This document shows positions 1 through 7,005 of a stretch of 64,000 bases of DNA, piece after piece. This DNA is from Butyrivibrio sp. (GTDB lineage: Bacteria > Bacillota > Clostridia > Lachnospirales > Lachnospiraceae). The first letter of the stretch is position 1. Each line of letters begins with the position of its first letter. The stretch is from assembly GCA_015056575.1 (NCBI GenBank), contig SVGA01000001.1:1-64000 (forward strand), given 5' to 3'. Both the position numbers and the translations under genes were made by a program. The notes under the pieces are model-generated. The model did not search any database. It worked only from the letters and a program-made list of their open reading frames with translations, and had not been told where the DNA came from.

Positions 1-5
1 ATAAG

Positions 6-224
6 ATGCAGGAGTATTCAAGAATCCTTATTGAGCAATACTGTATGACACACAAAAATACTAAGAAAAGCAAGTTCCTGTGGGATTTAGTTGATCTCTC
101 TTACACCATGGAGTGTGAACCTGAAGAATGGGAAGCGTTACAGCTGGAACGCTATATAAATCAGGAAAGGAACCCTGAACTTCGAGAAGCCTTAGAAGAT
201 CTTGACGAATTTTTATTTGGATAA
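6..224 (+). CDS. Small acidic hypothetical protein, possibly 5'-truncated by the window edge
   Basis: A 72-residue reading frame ends just before a strong terminator, which supports its being a real 3' end of a transcript. The protein is acidic and probably helical, with no signal peptide, membrane segment or motif I recognise. Only five bases lie upstream of the first ATG, so no ribosome binding site can be seen and the true start may lie outside the window. Function unknown. Base composition is AT-rich like the rest of the first 6 kb. Confidence 0.5.
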   Translation: MQEYSRILIEQYCMTHKNTKKSKFLWDLVDLSYTMECEPEEWEALQLERYINQERNPELREALEDLDEFLFG

Positions 225-230
225 TTATAA

Positions 231-279
231 GCCCTACTGGTAGGCAATAATTGAGCCTGTCAGCAGGGCATCTTTTTTT
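231..279 (+). terminator. Rho-independent terminator
   Basis: Two 15-base arms (231-245 and 255-269) pair with only one mismatch and two G-U pairs around a 9-base loop. They are followed by TCTTTTTTT. It closes the transcript of the 72-aa ORF and insulates the next operon. Confidence 0.88.
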
Positions 280-349
280 GAGTGGTAAAACTATTGGAAG
301 TTAAGAATAAAAATAAGAAGTTTTTTAAGAAAAATAAATATCTGTATAA

Positions 350-381
350 TTGACTTAAGGCGAAAAAAGATTTAGTATAAT
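350..381 (+). promoter_or_regulatory. Sigma-A-like promoter of the Panacea operon
   Basis: TTGACT at 350-355 is followed 17 bases later by TAGTAT (373-378), which overlaps a perfect TATAAT (376-381) placed 20 bases from the -35. It lies about 60 bases upstream of the first gene of the operon and directly abuts the palindromic operator. The exact -10 choice is uncertain. Confidence 0.55.
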
Positions 382-418
382 GATACGAAACAAACAAAAC
401 ATATAATAACGTATCATT
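379..418 (+). promoter_or_regulatory. Inverted-repeat operator candidate
   Basis: A perfect 9-base inverted repeat, AATGATACG (379-387) and CGTATCATT (410-418), is separated by 22 bases. The arm centres are 31 bases apart, about three helical turns. The left arm overlaps the -10 region and the right arm ends just before the AAGGAGGAGG ribosome binding site at 421-430. Toxin-antitoxin operons with an HTH antitoxin are usually autoregulated through such sites, and the second gene here encodes an MqsA-type HTH. Confidence 0.6.
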
Positions 419-439
419 TTAAGGAGGAGGAAAAAAGTT

Positions 440-928
440 TTGGAGAAAGACCCCAAAAAGGGTCACGTCAAGCCGTTACCAATTGATTCAATAACTGAAG
501 AAATTGATGCACGGCCCAAAGTACCCTGTAATGACGAAGAAGTACTTGGAGTATTAGAAGACTTAGTCAACGCTGTGGATAATGAATCGTATATCCCCGC
601 AATTCCGACTAAGGAAAATCCAGCTCTGTCAGATGATTATATATTTGATAAGACAGATGAGATGCTGGTTCTTAAAATGTTGAACTTGGAAAACTTTGTT
701 GCTAAAGTCAAGGATGTAGGTAAAGGGTCAAAGCGCAGAGTAGAACAAGGATTACCCCAAGAATTCCTTTATGTTTTAAAATTTCCATGTGAATTAACAA
801 GAAGAGATTCTGATATTAGCGGCATAGAGACAGAGCAGGTACTTATATATATCAAGATAAACAATAGAAAAGTACCAGATGAAACTGTATTTATTATTTC
901 TTTTCATAAGAATAACCCAAGAACTTAG
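440..928 (+). CDS. Unknown 162-aa protein, candidate toxin partner of the Panacea protein
   Basis: The gene starts with TTG nine bases after a near-perfect AAGGAGGAGG ribosome binding site, so the rare start is well supported. The first 80 or so residues are acidic and look poorly ordered. The C-terminal half (about 85-162) alternates strand-like stretches such as EFLYVLKFP and QVLIYIKI and is basic enough to bind RNA or a protein partner. I recognise no known toxin motif. It is the first gene of a two-gene operon whose second gene encodes a Panacea-domain antitoxin-like protein, and that position is the main argument for calling it a toxin. It could equally be an accessory protein. Confidence 0.6.
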   Translation: MEKDPKKGHVKPLPIDSITEEIDARPKVPCNDEEVLGVLEDLVNAVDNESYIPAIPTKENPALSDDYIFDKTDEMLVLKMLNLENFVAKVKDVGKGSKRRVEQGLPQEFLYVLKFPCELTRRDSDISGIETEQVLIYIKINNRKVPDETVFIISFHKNNPRT

Positions 929-940
929 AATATTACTTAT

Positions 941-967
941 CCGGCACATTGATTAAAAGTGTGCCGG
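941..967 (+). other. Intercistronic hairpin between the two TA-like genes
   Basis: CCGGCACA (941-948) and TGTGCCGG (960-967) form a perfect 8-bp GC-rich stem with an 11-base loop, 13 bases after the stop of the 162-aa gene. No U-run follows, so it is more likely an mRNA-stabilising or attenuating structure than a full terminator. It may set the ratio of the two products. Confidence 0.55.
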
Positions 968-1065
968 GAAGATTACACATATATAAAATATAATTAATAA
1001 TAGAAACAGATTGAGTAAAACAAAAGAAAAAACAAAAAGAAAGAAAAACCACCAGAGGAATTATA

Positions 1066-2070
1066 ATGAGTAAACTAAACATGGCATATTGCAATGAATG
1101 TGAAGATTTAGTAGAGTTCGATCTCAAGGATGAACTTGTTGCAGAATCTTATAAAGGAACTAAAATTGAATATCCTTTCAAGGTCGCAAGATGCAAATGT
1201 TGCCATAGTGAAGTTGCGGCTTCCATTGACTATAATTATGAGAAGTCAGCAGCACGAATCAGAGCATATAAAAAAGCGCAAGGCATAATTGATTTAGACG
1301 AAATCAATGAGATTATTGATAAATATGATGCAGGCAAAGAATCATTGGCAGTAATTGCAGGGTTCGGGAAGGTTACTATCAAGCGTTATTATGAGGGGGT
1401 AATTCCTACGATAAACTATTCCAACCGGCTTAAAGAGTTGCTTGTAGATGAAAATGAATTTAAACGGTCATTTGAGAAAAATATAGATAAATTGAATGAC
1501 GTATCAGTAAGAAAGATTCAAAAAAGATTAGAAGACTTAAACAACATTGGGAAATCCAAGATAGATCAAATCGCAAATTACATTATTATTCAATTAGAAG
1601 AGGTTACACCATTAGCGCTTGAGAAGCTTTTGGCATTTTCGGAAGGTGTGAATTACGCCCTCAACGGAACCCGACTTATACCAGATGTATGTCAGGCTTG
1701 GCAACACGGATATGTATATCCAACCGTATATGCAAAGTATAAGAAATATGGATTTAAGCCAATTGATAATGGAATCAGGAGTAAACATGGGGCATTGTTA
1801 TCAAAGCTTTCAAATGATGAACTTAATGCGATAGACCTTGTAATCAACACATTTGGCTTATATTCTCCAAAAACATTAGAACTCATCAGTCATAGCCAAA
1901 CTCCGTGGAAAGAGAAACGAATTGGCTGTAATAAAAATGATTCATGTACCAATGTTATTGATGAAGAATCTCTTATGCAATTCTATGTTGATAATAATCT
2001 CAACTCAGAAGAACGGATAAATGCTTATATTAGCAGAATTATAAGCTATTATAGAAAAGCACTCATTTGA
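1066..2070 (+). CDS. MqsA-type zinc finger, HTH and Panacea (SocA/DUF4065) antitoxin-like protein
   Basis: Three modules are visible. Residues 1-55 carry two cysteine pairs (C9/C12 and C43/C46) typical of the MqsA zinc-binding domain. Residues about 60-135 form an MqsA/Xre-like helix-turn-helix ending in a YYEGVIP-like segment. Residues about 185-320 match the Panacea domain, with the AWQHGYVYP and SHSQTPWKEKR signatures. Panacea proteins are known as antitoxins that neutralise many unrelated toxins through the Panacea domain, while the HTH gives operon autoregulation. The start follows AGAGGAATTATAATG. The gene is second in an operon behind the unknown 162-aa protein. Family assignment is confident; the antitoxin role is inferred from family and context. 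Confidence 0.85.
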   Translation: MSKLNMAYCNECEDLVEFDLKDELVAESYKGTKIEYPFKVARCKCCHSEVAASIDYNYEKSAARIRAYKKAQGIIDLDEINEIIDKYDAGKESLAVIAGFGKVTIKRYYEGVIPTINYSNRLKELLVDENEFKRSFEKNIDKLNDVSVRKIQKRLEDLNNIGKSKIDQIANYIIIQLEEVTPLALEKLLAFSEGVNYALNGTRLIPDVCQAWQHGYVYPTVYAKYKKYGFKPIDNGIRSKHGALLSKLSNDELNAIDLVINTFGLYSPKTLELISHSQTPWKEKRIGCNKNDSCTNVIDEESLMQFYVDNNLNSEERINAYISRIISYYRKALI

Positions 2071-2128
2071 TTTATAAAGAAGCTGATATGTTTTGTAATA
2101 CTTATACGGAAAGCTACGTAGAGCAAGT

Positions 2129-2542
2129 GTGACAATCATAATATTGACGCCTCTTGCGATTAATCACAATAGAGATTGGCGTGGACAATATGATGATTGG
2201 ATTTATGATGAAATTAGATATTCGCTTGAAAACAGAGTGGGCAACAGAACAAATGGTATTGTAGCTGTTTATACACCTGAGGCAGAACCGTATCTTATAT
2301 CTGGAAAAGAAAACGGAGCTGTGTCTATAAGGGATGTTGATAATCTGTTCAGAAAGAATATGATGAATGTAAAGGAACAATACAAGCTAAATTCTAATCC
2401 CAATATCTATGACAGGGATTATGACTCATATTGTTCGTTAATATCATGGAGTACTTTTGTGAGTGATATGGGACGATATGTTGATATTGCTTTTCGTAAG
2501 CGAGATGAAGTAGATAAGTACAATATCGTGAAGAGGCTTTAA
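2129..2542 (+). pseudogene. Truncated TIR-like (ThsB/DUF1863-type) protein remnant
   Basis: The 137 residues from a GTG match the middle and end of TIR-like ThsB proteins: a VTIIILTP strand, RGQYDDWIYDEIRYSLE, and TNGIVAVYTPEAEPYL. The N-terminal first strand and phosphate-loop region of the TIR fold is absent. The frame can be followed upstream only to a TAA at 2096-2098, and the last upstream codons (LRRAS) still look like the family. There is no convincing ribosome binding site. I read it as a 5'-deleted second thsB. Thoeris loci often carry more than one thsB, so it probably once sensed a different phage cue. Expression as a short fragment cannot be excluded. Confidence 0.72.
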
Positions 2543-2587
2543 AGGGAAGAAAATAATGCTATGAATATGTTATATGAGGTTTGATGT

Positions 2588-4012
2588 ATGGCAGTGAAGA
2601 AGGATGAATTAATCAGAAAGTATGTAAAAGCAATGCAAGAAGGTAACGCTGCAGTTTTTGCGGGTGCTGGGTTATCACGTCCATCAGGATTTGTGGACTG
2701 GAAAGGACTACTTCGACCATTGGCTTCTGATATCGATTTGAATGTAGATAAGGAAACAGATTTGTTATCAGTGGCTCAGTTCTATAGGAACAAAAAAGGT
2801 AGCCATACGCCGATTAGCCAAGCGATTGTTGATGCTTTTTCTAAAGATGTTGCTACAAATGAGAATGTTAAGATAATCACACGCTTGCCTATCTTTACCT
2901 ATTGGACGACCAATTATGACAAGCTTATTGAAAAGGCTCTCGAGGAGGCTAATAGGAATCCAGAAGTTAAATCTGAGCAGGATCAACTTGCTTATATAAA
3001 ACATGACAGAGATGCAATCGTGTATAAGATGCATGGTGATGTGACTCGACCGGCAACGGCAGTATTAACAAAGTCTGATTATGAGCTATACGAAAACAAA
3101 CGTCCGTTGTTTAGGACAGCACTTAAAGGTGATTTGATATCTAAGGTTTTTCTTTTCATAGGCTTTAGTTTTGAAGATCCAAATCTTGACTACATATTAA
3201 GTCAAATTCATTCGTTGCTGAACGAAGAGGTACCTGAACATTTTTGCTTTTTCAAAAGAGTTCAAGAGGCCGATTATTCTGATAAAGCTGAATATGGATA
3301 CGATTTGGCAAGACAAGAGATGCAGACTGAAAATCTGAAATATTATGGAATTCAAACTGTGTTTGTAGACTCTTATGATGAAATAACAGAAATATTGCGT
3401 GAGCTTGAAAAAGCCTCTAAGATGAAAAATGTATTCATATCAGGAAGTATTGAAGAATATGTGGATCCATGGAGTAAAGATAGGGTTGAGGAGTTTGCAG
3501 GGAAACTTGCAGGTGCTTTAGTTCACGGAGACTGTCGTGTTTATTCTGGATTTGGTCTTGGAATAGGTTCTTCTGTTGTTAATGGTGCATTGGACATTAT
3601 ATATAATGAGAAGTTTAGACATGTAGATGAGCACCTTTGCTTAAGACCTTTTCCACAGAACATATCTGATCCGATAAAAAGAGCGGATAGATGGAAGAAG
3701 TATCGCGAAGGTATTCTTGAAGAGACAGGTATTTCCATTTTTATGTTCGGAAATAAGACTGATAAGACATCTGGGAAATTACTTGAAGCAGATGGTTGCA
3801 TAAAAGAGTACGAGATTGCAAAAGAGAAAGGAAACTTGATTATACCAATTGGGAGTACCGGATTTGTTGCTAAGAAGATATTGGATGAAGTAAAAGCTGA
3901 CATTACAAATTATTCATATCTGAAGGATTATATAACGCAGTTAGAATCAGAAACAGATATTGATAAGATTGTTGAGATTGTGACAGAGATAGTTAAGAAT
4001 CAGGAGAAGTGA
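2588..4012 (+). CDS. thsA: Thoeris effector ThsA, SIR2-SLOG NADase
   Basis: At 474 residues it has the length and order of type I ThsA. An N-terminal SIR2-like domain (about 10-285) has the VFAGAGLS loop, TTNYD (N109), KMHGD (H149) and GFSFEDPNLDY. A C-terminal SLOG domain (about 285-474) begins NVFISGSIEEY and has the SGFGLGIGS loop. Known family function: on phage infection the TIR partner makes a cyclic ADP-ribose isomer that binds SLOG and switches on NAD+ depletion by SIR2, causing abortive infection. The putative catalytic N and H are both present. thsB follows 9 bases downstream. No promoter is evident directly upstream, so it may be read through from the Panacea operon. Confidence 0.9.
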   Translation: MAVKKDELIRKYVKAMQEGNAAVFAGAGLSRPSGFVDWKGLLRPLASDIDLNVDKETDLLSVAQFYRNKKGSHTPISQAIVDAFSKDVATNENVKIITRLPIFTYWTTNYDKLIEKALEEANRNPEVKSEQDQLAYIKHDRDAIVYKMHGDVTRPATAVLTKSDYELYENKRPLFRTALKGDLISKVFLFIGFSFEDPNLDYILSQIHSLLNEEVPEHFCFFKRVQEADYSDKAEYGYDLARQEMQTENLKYYGIQTVFVDSYDEITEILRELEKASKMKNVFISGSIEEYVDPWSKDRVEEFAGKLAGALVHGDCRVYSGFGLGIGSSVVNGALDIIYNEKFRHVDEHLCLRPFPQNISDPIKRADRWKKYREGILEETGISIFMFGNKTDKTSGKLLEADGCIKEYEIAKEKGNLIIPIGSTGFVAKKILDEVKADITNYSYLKDYITQLESETDIDKIVEIVTEIVKNQEK

Positions 4013-4021
4013 GGATACACA

Positions 4022-4519
4022 ATGGCAAAAAGGCAAGTGTTTTTCAGCTTTGAGTTTAAAAAGGATGCTTGGAGAGCTGGCCAGGTACGAAACATGGGCA
4101 AGGTAAGCGATTCTTCTACATTCTCAGATAATGATTGGGAAGAAGTAAAAAGCAAAGAAGATTCTGTTATCAGAAAGTGGATTGATGATCAAATGGCGAA
4201 CCGTTCCTGCATTGTAGTACTTATAGGGAAAACCACTTCTACACGCAAATGGGTTAAGTATGAGATAGAAAAAGCCTACGAACTAAATAAGGGGATTGTA
4301 GGAATCTATATTCACAAGCTTAAAGATAAAGATGGGAACCAAACAGATCAAGGGACTAATCCGTTCTACTCTGTATACACCAATGATGGAGAAAGACTTT
4401 CAAAATATGTTACATGCTTTGATTCATCATATAGCAAAAGTGAAAATGTATATAGTGATATAGAAGACAACATTGAAGATCTGATAGAGAATGCAATAAT
4501 TAACAAGGCGCCACAGTGA
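4022..4519 (+). CDS. thsB: Thoeris sensor ThsB, TIR-like cyclic nucleotide synthase
   Basis: A 165-aa TIR-like protein starts 9 bases after thsA, with GAGAAGTGAGG as ribosome binding site. It begins with the RQVFFSFEF strand and QVRNMGKV segment of this family, has the RSCIVVLIGK strand, and carries TRKWVKYEIEKAYE around residues 75-88, where the acidic catalytic residue of TIR enzymes is expected (E81, E83 or E87). ThsB is known to detect infection and convert NAD+ to the signal that activates ThsA. The gene appears intact. The C-terminus ends in an acidic helix. Confidence 0.87.
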   Translation: MAKRQVFFSFEFKKDAWRAGQVRNMGKVSDSSTFSDNDWEEVKSKEDSVIRKWIDDQMANRSCIVVLIGKTTSTRKWVKYEIEKAYELNKGIVGIYIHKLKDKDGNQTDQGTNPFYSVYTNDGERLSKYVTCFDSSYSKSENVYSDIEDNIEDLIENAIINKAPQ

Positions 4520-4536
4520 GTTAGTCATGAGACATT

Positions 4537-4549
4537 GGGGTCAGACCCC
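4537..4549. repeat. REP-like palindrome GGGGTCAGACCCC
   Basis: A perfect 6-bp inverted repeat around a single A sits between thsB and the transposase remnant, followed by TTTACG. From memory, very similar GGGGTC-N-GACCCC words occur as REP-type elements mobilised by REP-associated tyrosine transposases in many bacteria. No such transposase is in the window. It lies where recognisable transposase sequence begins, so it may mark the breakpoint. Confidence 0.5.
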
Positions 4550-4560
4550 TTTACGTAGGA

Positions 4561-5487
4561 TTCATCCTCGATAGGGGATATTTTAGTGAGGCAAACATTC
4601 ACTACATGGATCACCACGGCTACAGCTTTGTGATTATGGTCAAGGGCATGAAGGACCTTGTGAGTGAGCTTGTTTTAAAACATAGAGGCAGCTTTGAGCA
4701 GAGCAGGGCAAACAGCATAAGATCCTATAAAGTCAATGGAATGACAGTTAAGATGCAGCTGTTCCATTCGGATGAAAAGGACAGATATTTCCACATATAC
4801 TACAATGACAGAAAACATGCAGCAGAACGCGAGAATGTAGAGAGGAAGATAGACAGGATAGTCGAGTTTTTGGAAAAGAACAGGGGCAAGAAGATACCCC
4901 CAAGTCCAAACATTGAGAAATACTTTAAACTTGAGATTTACAATAAGGGCAAGGAAGATGAACGACTCCTTGCATGGCGCGAACGCACTGATGTCATAGA
5001 CGGGGAGATTGCACTCTGTGGATACTTTGTACTTATCACATCAGAGTCCATGACAGCGGAAGAAGCAATAAACCTGTATAAGAGCAGGGATGTTTCCGAA
5101 AAACTGTTCCGCGGAGATAAATCATATATGGGAGCAAGGGCAGAAAGGGTTTATGGAAATGAATCTCTGGAGACCAAGCTTTTCATAGAGTTCATAGCTC
5201 TTATCATACGTAATAAGATATATACATGCCTTAAGGATGAAGTAAAGGAGAGTGGACAGAAAGAGAATTACATGACAGTTCCTGCCGCACTTAAGGAACT
5301 TGAAAAGATAGATATGATAAAGTCCTCTGACAATACATACAGGATAGATCACGCAGTAAGTGCTACCCAGAAAGCGATACTGAAAACATTCGGGATGAAT
5401 GCAGCAGATATAAAGACGCTGGGAAGAGCACTCGGAGAAGATCTAAAGAATGTAACTGTTAAGGCAAATGCAGAGAGGGAGGACTGA
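4561..5487 (+). pseudogene. IS1634-type transposase, 5'-truncated remnant
   Basis: Recognisable homology starts at FILDRGYFSEANIHY, upstream of the first ATG at 4606, and runs about 300 residues to the natural C-terminus. ILDRGYFS, GYSFVIMVKGM and the late Y-x-x-R-D-x-x-E-K-x-F segment (residues around 166-175 of the ATG frame) are typical of IS1634/IS4-like DDE enzymes, the last holding the catalytic Glu. Full-length members are roughly twice this size, so the N-terminal half with the first catalytic Asp is missing. The frame is open only back to a TGA at 4528. Probably inactive. Confidence 0.75.
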
Positions 5488-5491
5488 TATC

Positions 5492-5710
5492 ATGGCAAGA
5501 ACAAGTTTAGACGATAGAATCAAGAAGCAGGAAGAGGCAGTATTTAAGGCAAAAGACAGATATGAAGCAGAGCTTAAAGAACTGGACAAGCTCATAACAA
5601 AGCGCAGGGAACTTGAGAGCAAGGAACTGGTGAAGGCTTTCGAGAAGAGTAAAAAGTCACTGAAAGAGATCATAGAATTCATGAATGGTGATTCAGATGA
5701 TGAGGATTAA
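5492..5710 (+). CDS. Small coiled-coil protein downstream of the transposase
   Basis: Start chosen at the ATG at 5492 because GAGGGAGGA lies 8 bases upstream; the longer ORF-track start has no such site. The 72-residue product is almost all charged helix (KQEEAVFKAKDRYEAELKEL) with a heptad-like pattern and an acidic tail. It begins 4 bases after the transposase stop. I have seen such short coiled-coil genes behind IS1634-like transposases in Lachnospiraceae, so it is probably an element passenger. Function unknown. Confidence 0.55.
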   Translation: MARTSLDDRIKKQEEAVFKAKDRYEAELKELDKLITKRRELESKELVKAFEKSKKSLKEIIEFMNGDSDDED

Positions 5711-5806
5711 AAATCATCAACCCTGTGTTGAAAGATTTTGGGGGATTCTGATTGAAAGTGCTGACGAGAGTTAAAAAGATAGGAAGTTAGCATAGATTGT
5801 TGGATA

Positions 5807-5858
5807 AAAGTTGTGGAGAGTTGTGGAAGAAAATTAAAGTTGTGGAGAGTTGTGGAAG
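5807..5858. repeat. Tandem TTGTGG repeats upstream of the P-loop ATPase gene
   Basis: A 23-base word (AAAGTTGTGGAGAGTTGTGG followed by AAG) occurs twice with a 29-base period. Each word holds two GTTGTGGA units, giving four in 52 bases. It sits in the 196-base gap before the ATPase ORF at 5907. No other feature was seen in that gap. Confidence 0.75.
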
Positions 5859-5906
5859 GTTTTATAATTTAAGCAAGTACTGAGATTATGGCAAGGGGTC
5901 ATAGGA

Positions 5907-7004
5907 ATGCGGGAATTTAAGACTATAAACAATCCATATACATTGCAGTTTAGCTATATTCCGCCAAGGTTTATTGAGAGGACTGCTGTCACAAATGAAA
6001 TCATTGAGAATTTCATCCGGGATATACCTACTTACAGAGGAATGTTTATCTCCGGGGTAAGAGGAACCGGTAAGACTGTTATGCTTGGCGATATACGGAA
6101 TAAAATAGCTGCCATGGATAAATGGATCGCTGTGGATGTTAATCCGGAAAGCGACCTGCTTGATTCTCTTGCAAGGGCACTCTATCTTATTCCGGAGGTG
6201 AGAGCGCTTTTCCTGAAAGCTAAGATTGATGTTTCGGTTATGGGCATTGGAGTGCATATAGAAGGCGCAGAGCTTGTGGCTTCAAATTCGGAAGATGCGT
6301 TAAAAATGATGCTGCAGGTTTTGAAGAAGAATAGGAGAAAGGTGCTGGTGACAATTGATGAAATTGTCTACAGCAAGGAAGTTGCAAGATTTTCCCATGC
6401 ATTATCGTCTTATGCCAGTGCGGATTATGATATCTATGTGTTGATGACCGGTCTGAAGGATAATATAAATAGCATCAAAAATAATAAGTCTCTTACTTTT
6501 CTTTACAGAGCGAAGGTGAAGGAACTGGAGACGCTGAATATAACGGCAATTTGTAAGGACTATGAGAATACTTTTGGAATTAAAAGGGATTTGGCCGAGA
6601 AACTTGCATTTGAGACCAAAGGATATTCTCTTGCTTTTCAAGCGCTTGGATATCACTATTGGAATGCACTGTGTGCGGAGCCTGTTACAGCGGTCAATCC
6701 TGAAAAGGTCTTTGAGGAATTGGACGTATCTTTGGCAGAACTGGCTTATGAAAAGATATGTGAAGAATTGTCTGCCACAGATATAAAGGTATTGCAAGCA
6801 ATGGCGGATATCATGGAGAAGACCGGAGAGAGTGTGATCAAAGTTGAGGATATCCGAGATGTGCTTGAAATGACATCCGACACATTTGCTACTTATAGGA
6901 AAAGACTTGTGGAAAGCGGTATTGTGGAGGGGAAGGTCTATGGGCACCTGAGAATGCTGCTTCCAAGGTTTGAAAAGTTCTTGAGCTTTAGAGTGAGATG
7001 GTGA
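5907..7004 (+). CDS. P-loop AAA-type ATPase with C-terminal winged helix
   Basis: The 365-aa protein has Walker A GVRGTGKT (50-57) and Walker B VLVTIDEI (146-153), then a helical lid and a C-terminal winged-helix-like region (about 285-360, TYRKRLVESGIVEGKVYGHLR). This layout fits the archaeal-type/STAND-like ATP-binding proteins that are multiplied in Lachnospiraceae genomes. Their biological role is not established. It starts at ATG after AAGGGGTC and stops one base before the next gene. Upstream lie TTGTGG tandem repeats. Confidence 0.75.
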   Translation: MREFKTINNPYTLQFSYIPPRFIERTAVTNEIIENFIRDIPTYRGMFISGVRGTGKTVMLGDIRNKIAAMDKWIAVDVNPESDLLDSLARALYLIPEVRALFLKAKIDVSVMGIGVHIEGAELVASNSEDALKMMLQVLKKNRRKVLVTIDEIVYSKEVARFSHALSSYASADYDIYVLMTGLKDNINSIKNNKSLTFLYRAKVKELETLNITAICKDYENTFGIKRDLAEKLAFETKGYSLAFQALGYHYWNALCAEPVTAVNPEKVFEELDVSLAELAYEKICEELSATDIKVLQAMADIMEKTGESVIKVEDIRDVLEMTSDTFATYRKRLVESGIVEGKVYGHLRMLLPRFEKFLSFRVRW

Positions 7005-7005
7005 T

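Noticed and set aside
5907-7004. Defence role of the P-loop ATPase as part of the Thoeris island
   Set aside because: It lies beyond the IS remnant, is adjacent to a membrane protein gene by one base, and such ATPases are common outside defence loci; nothing in the sequence ties it to Thoeris.
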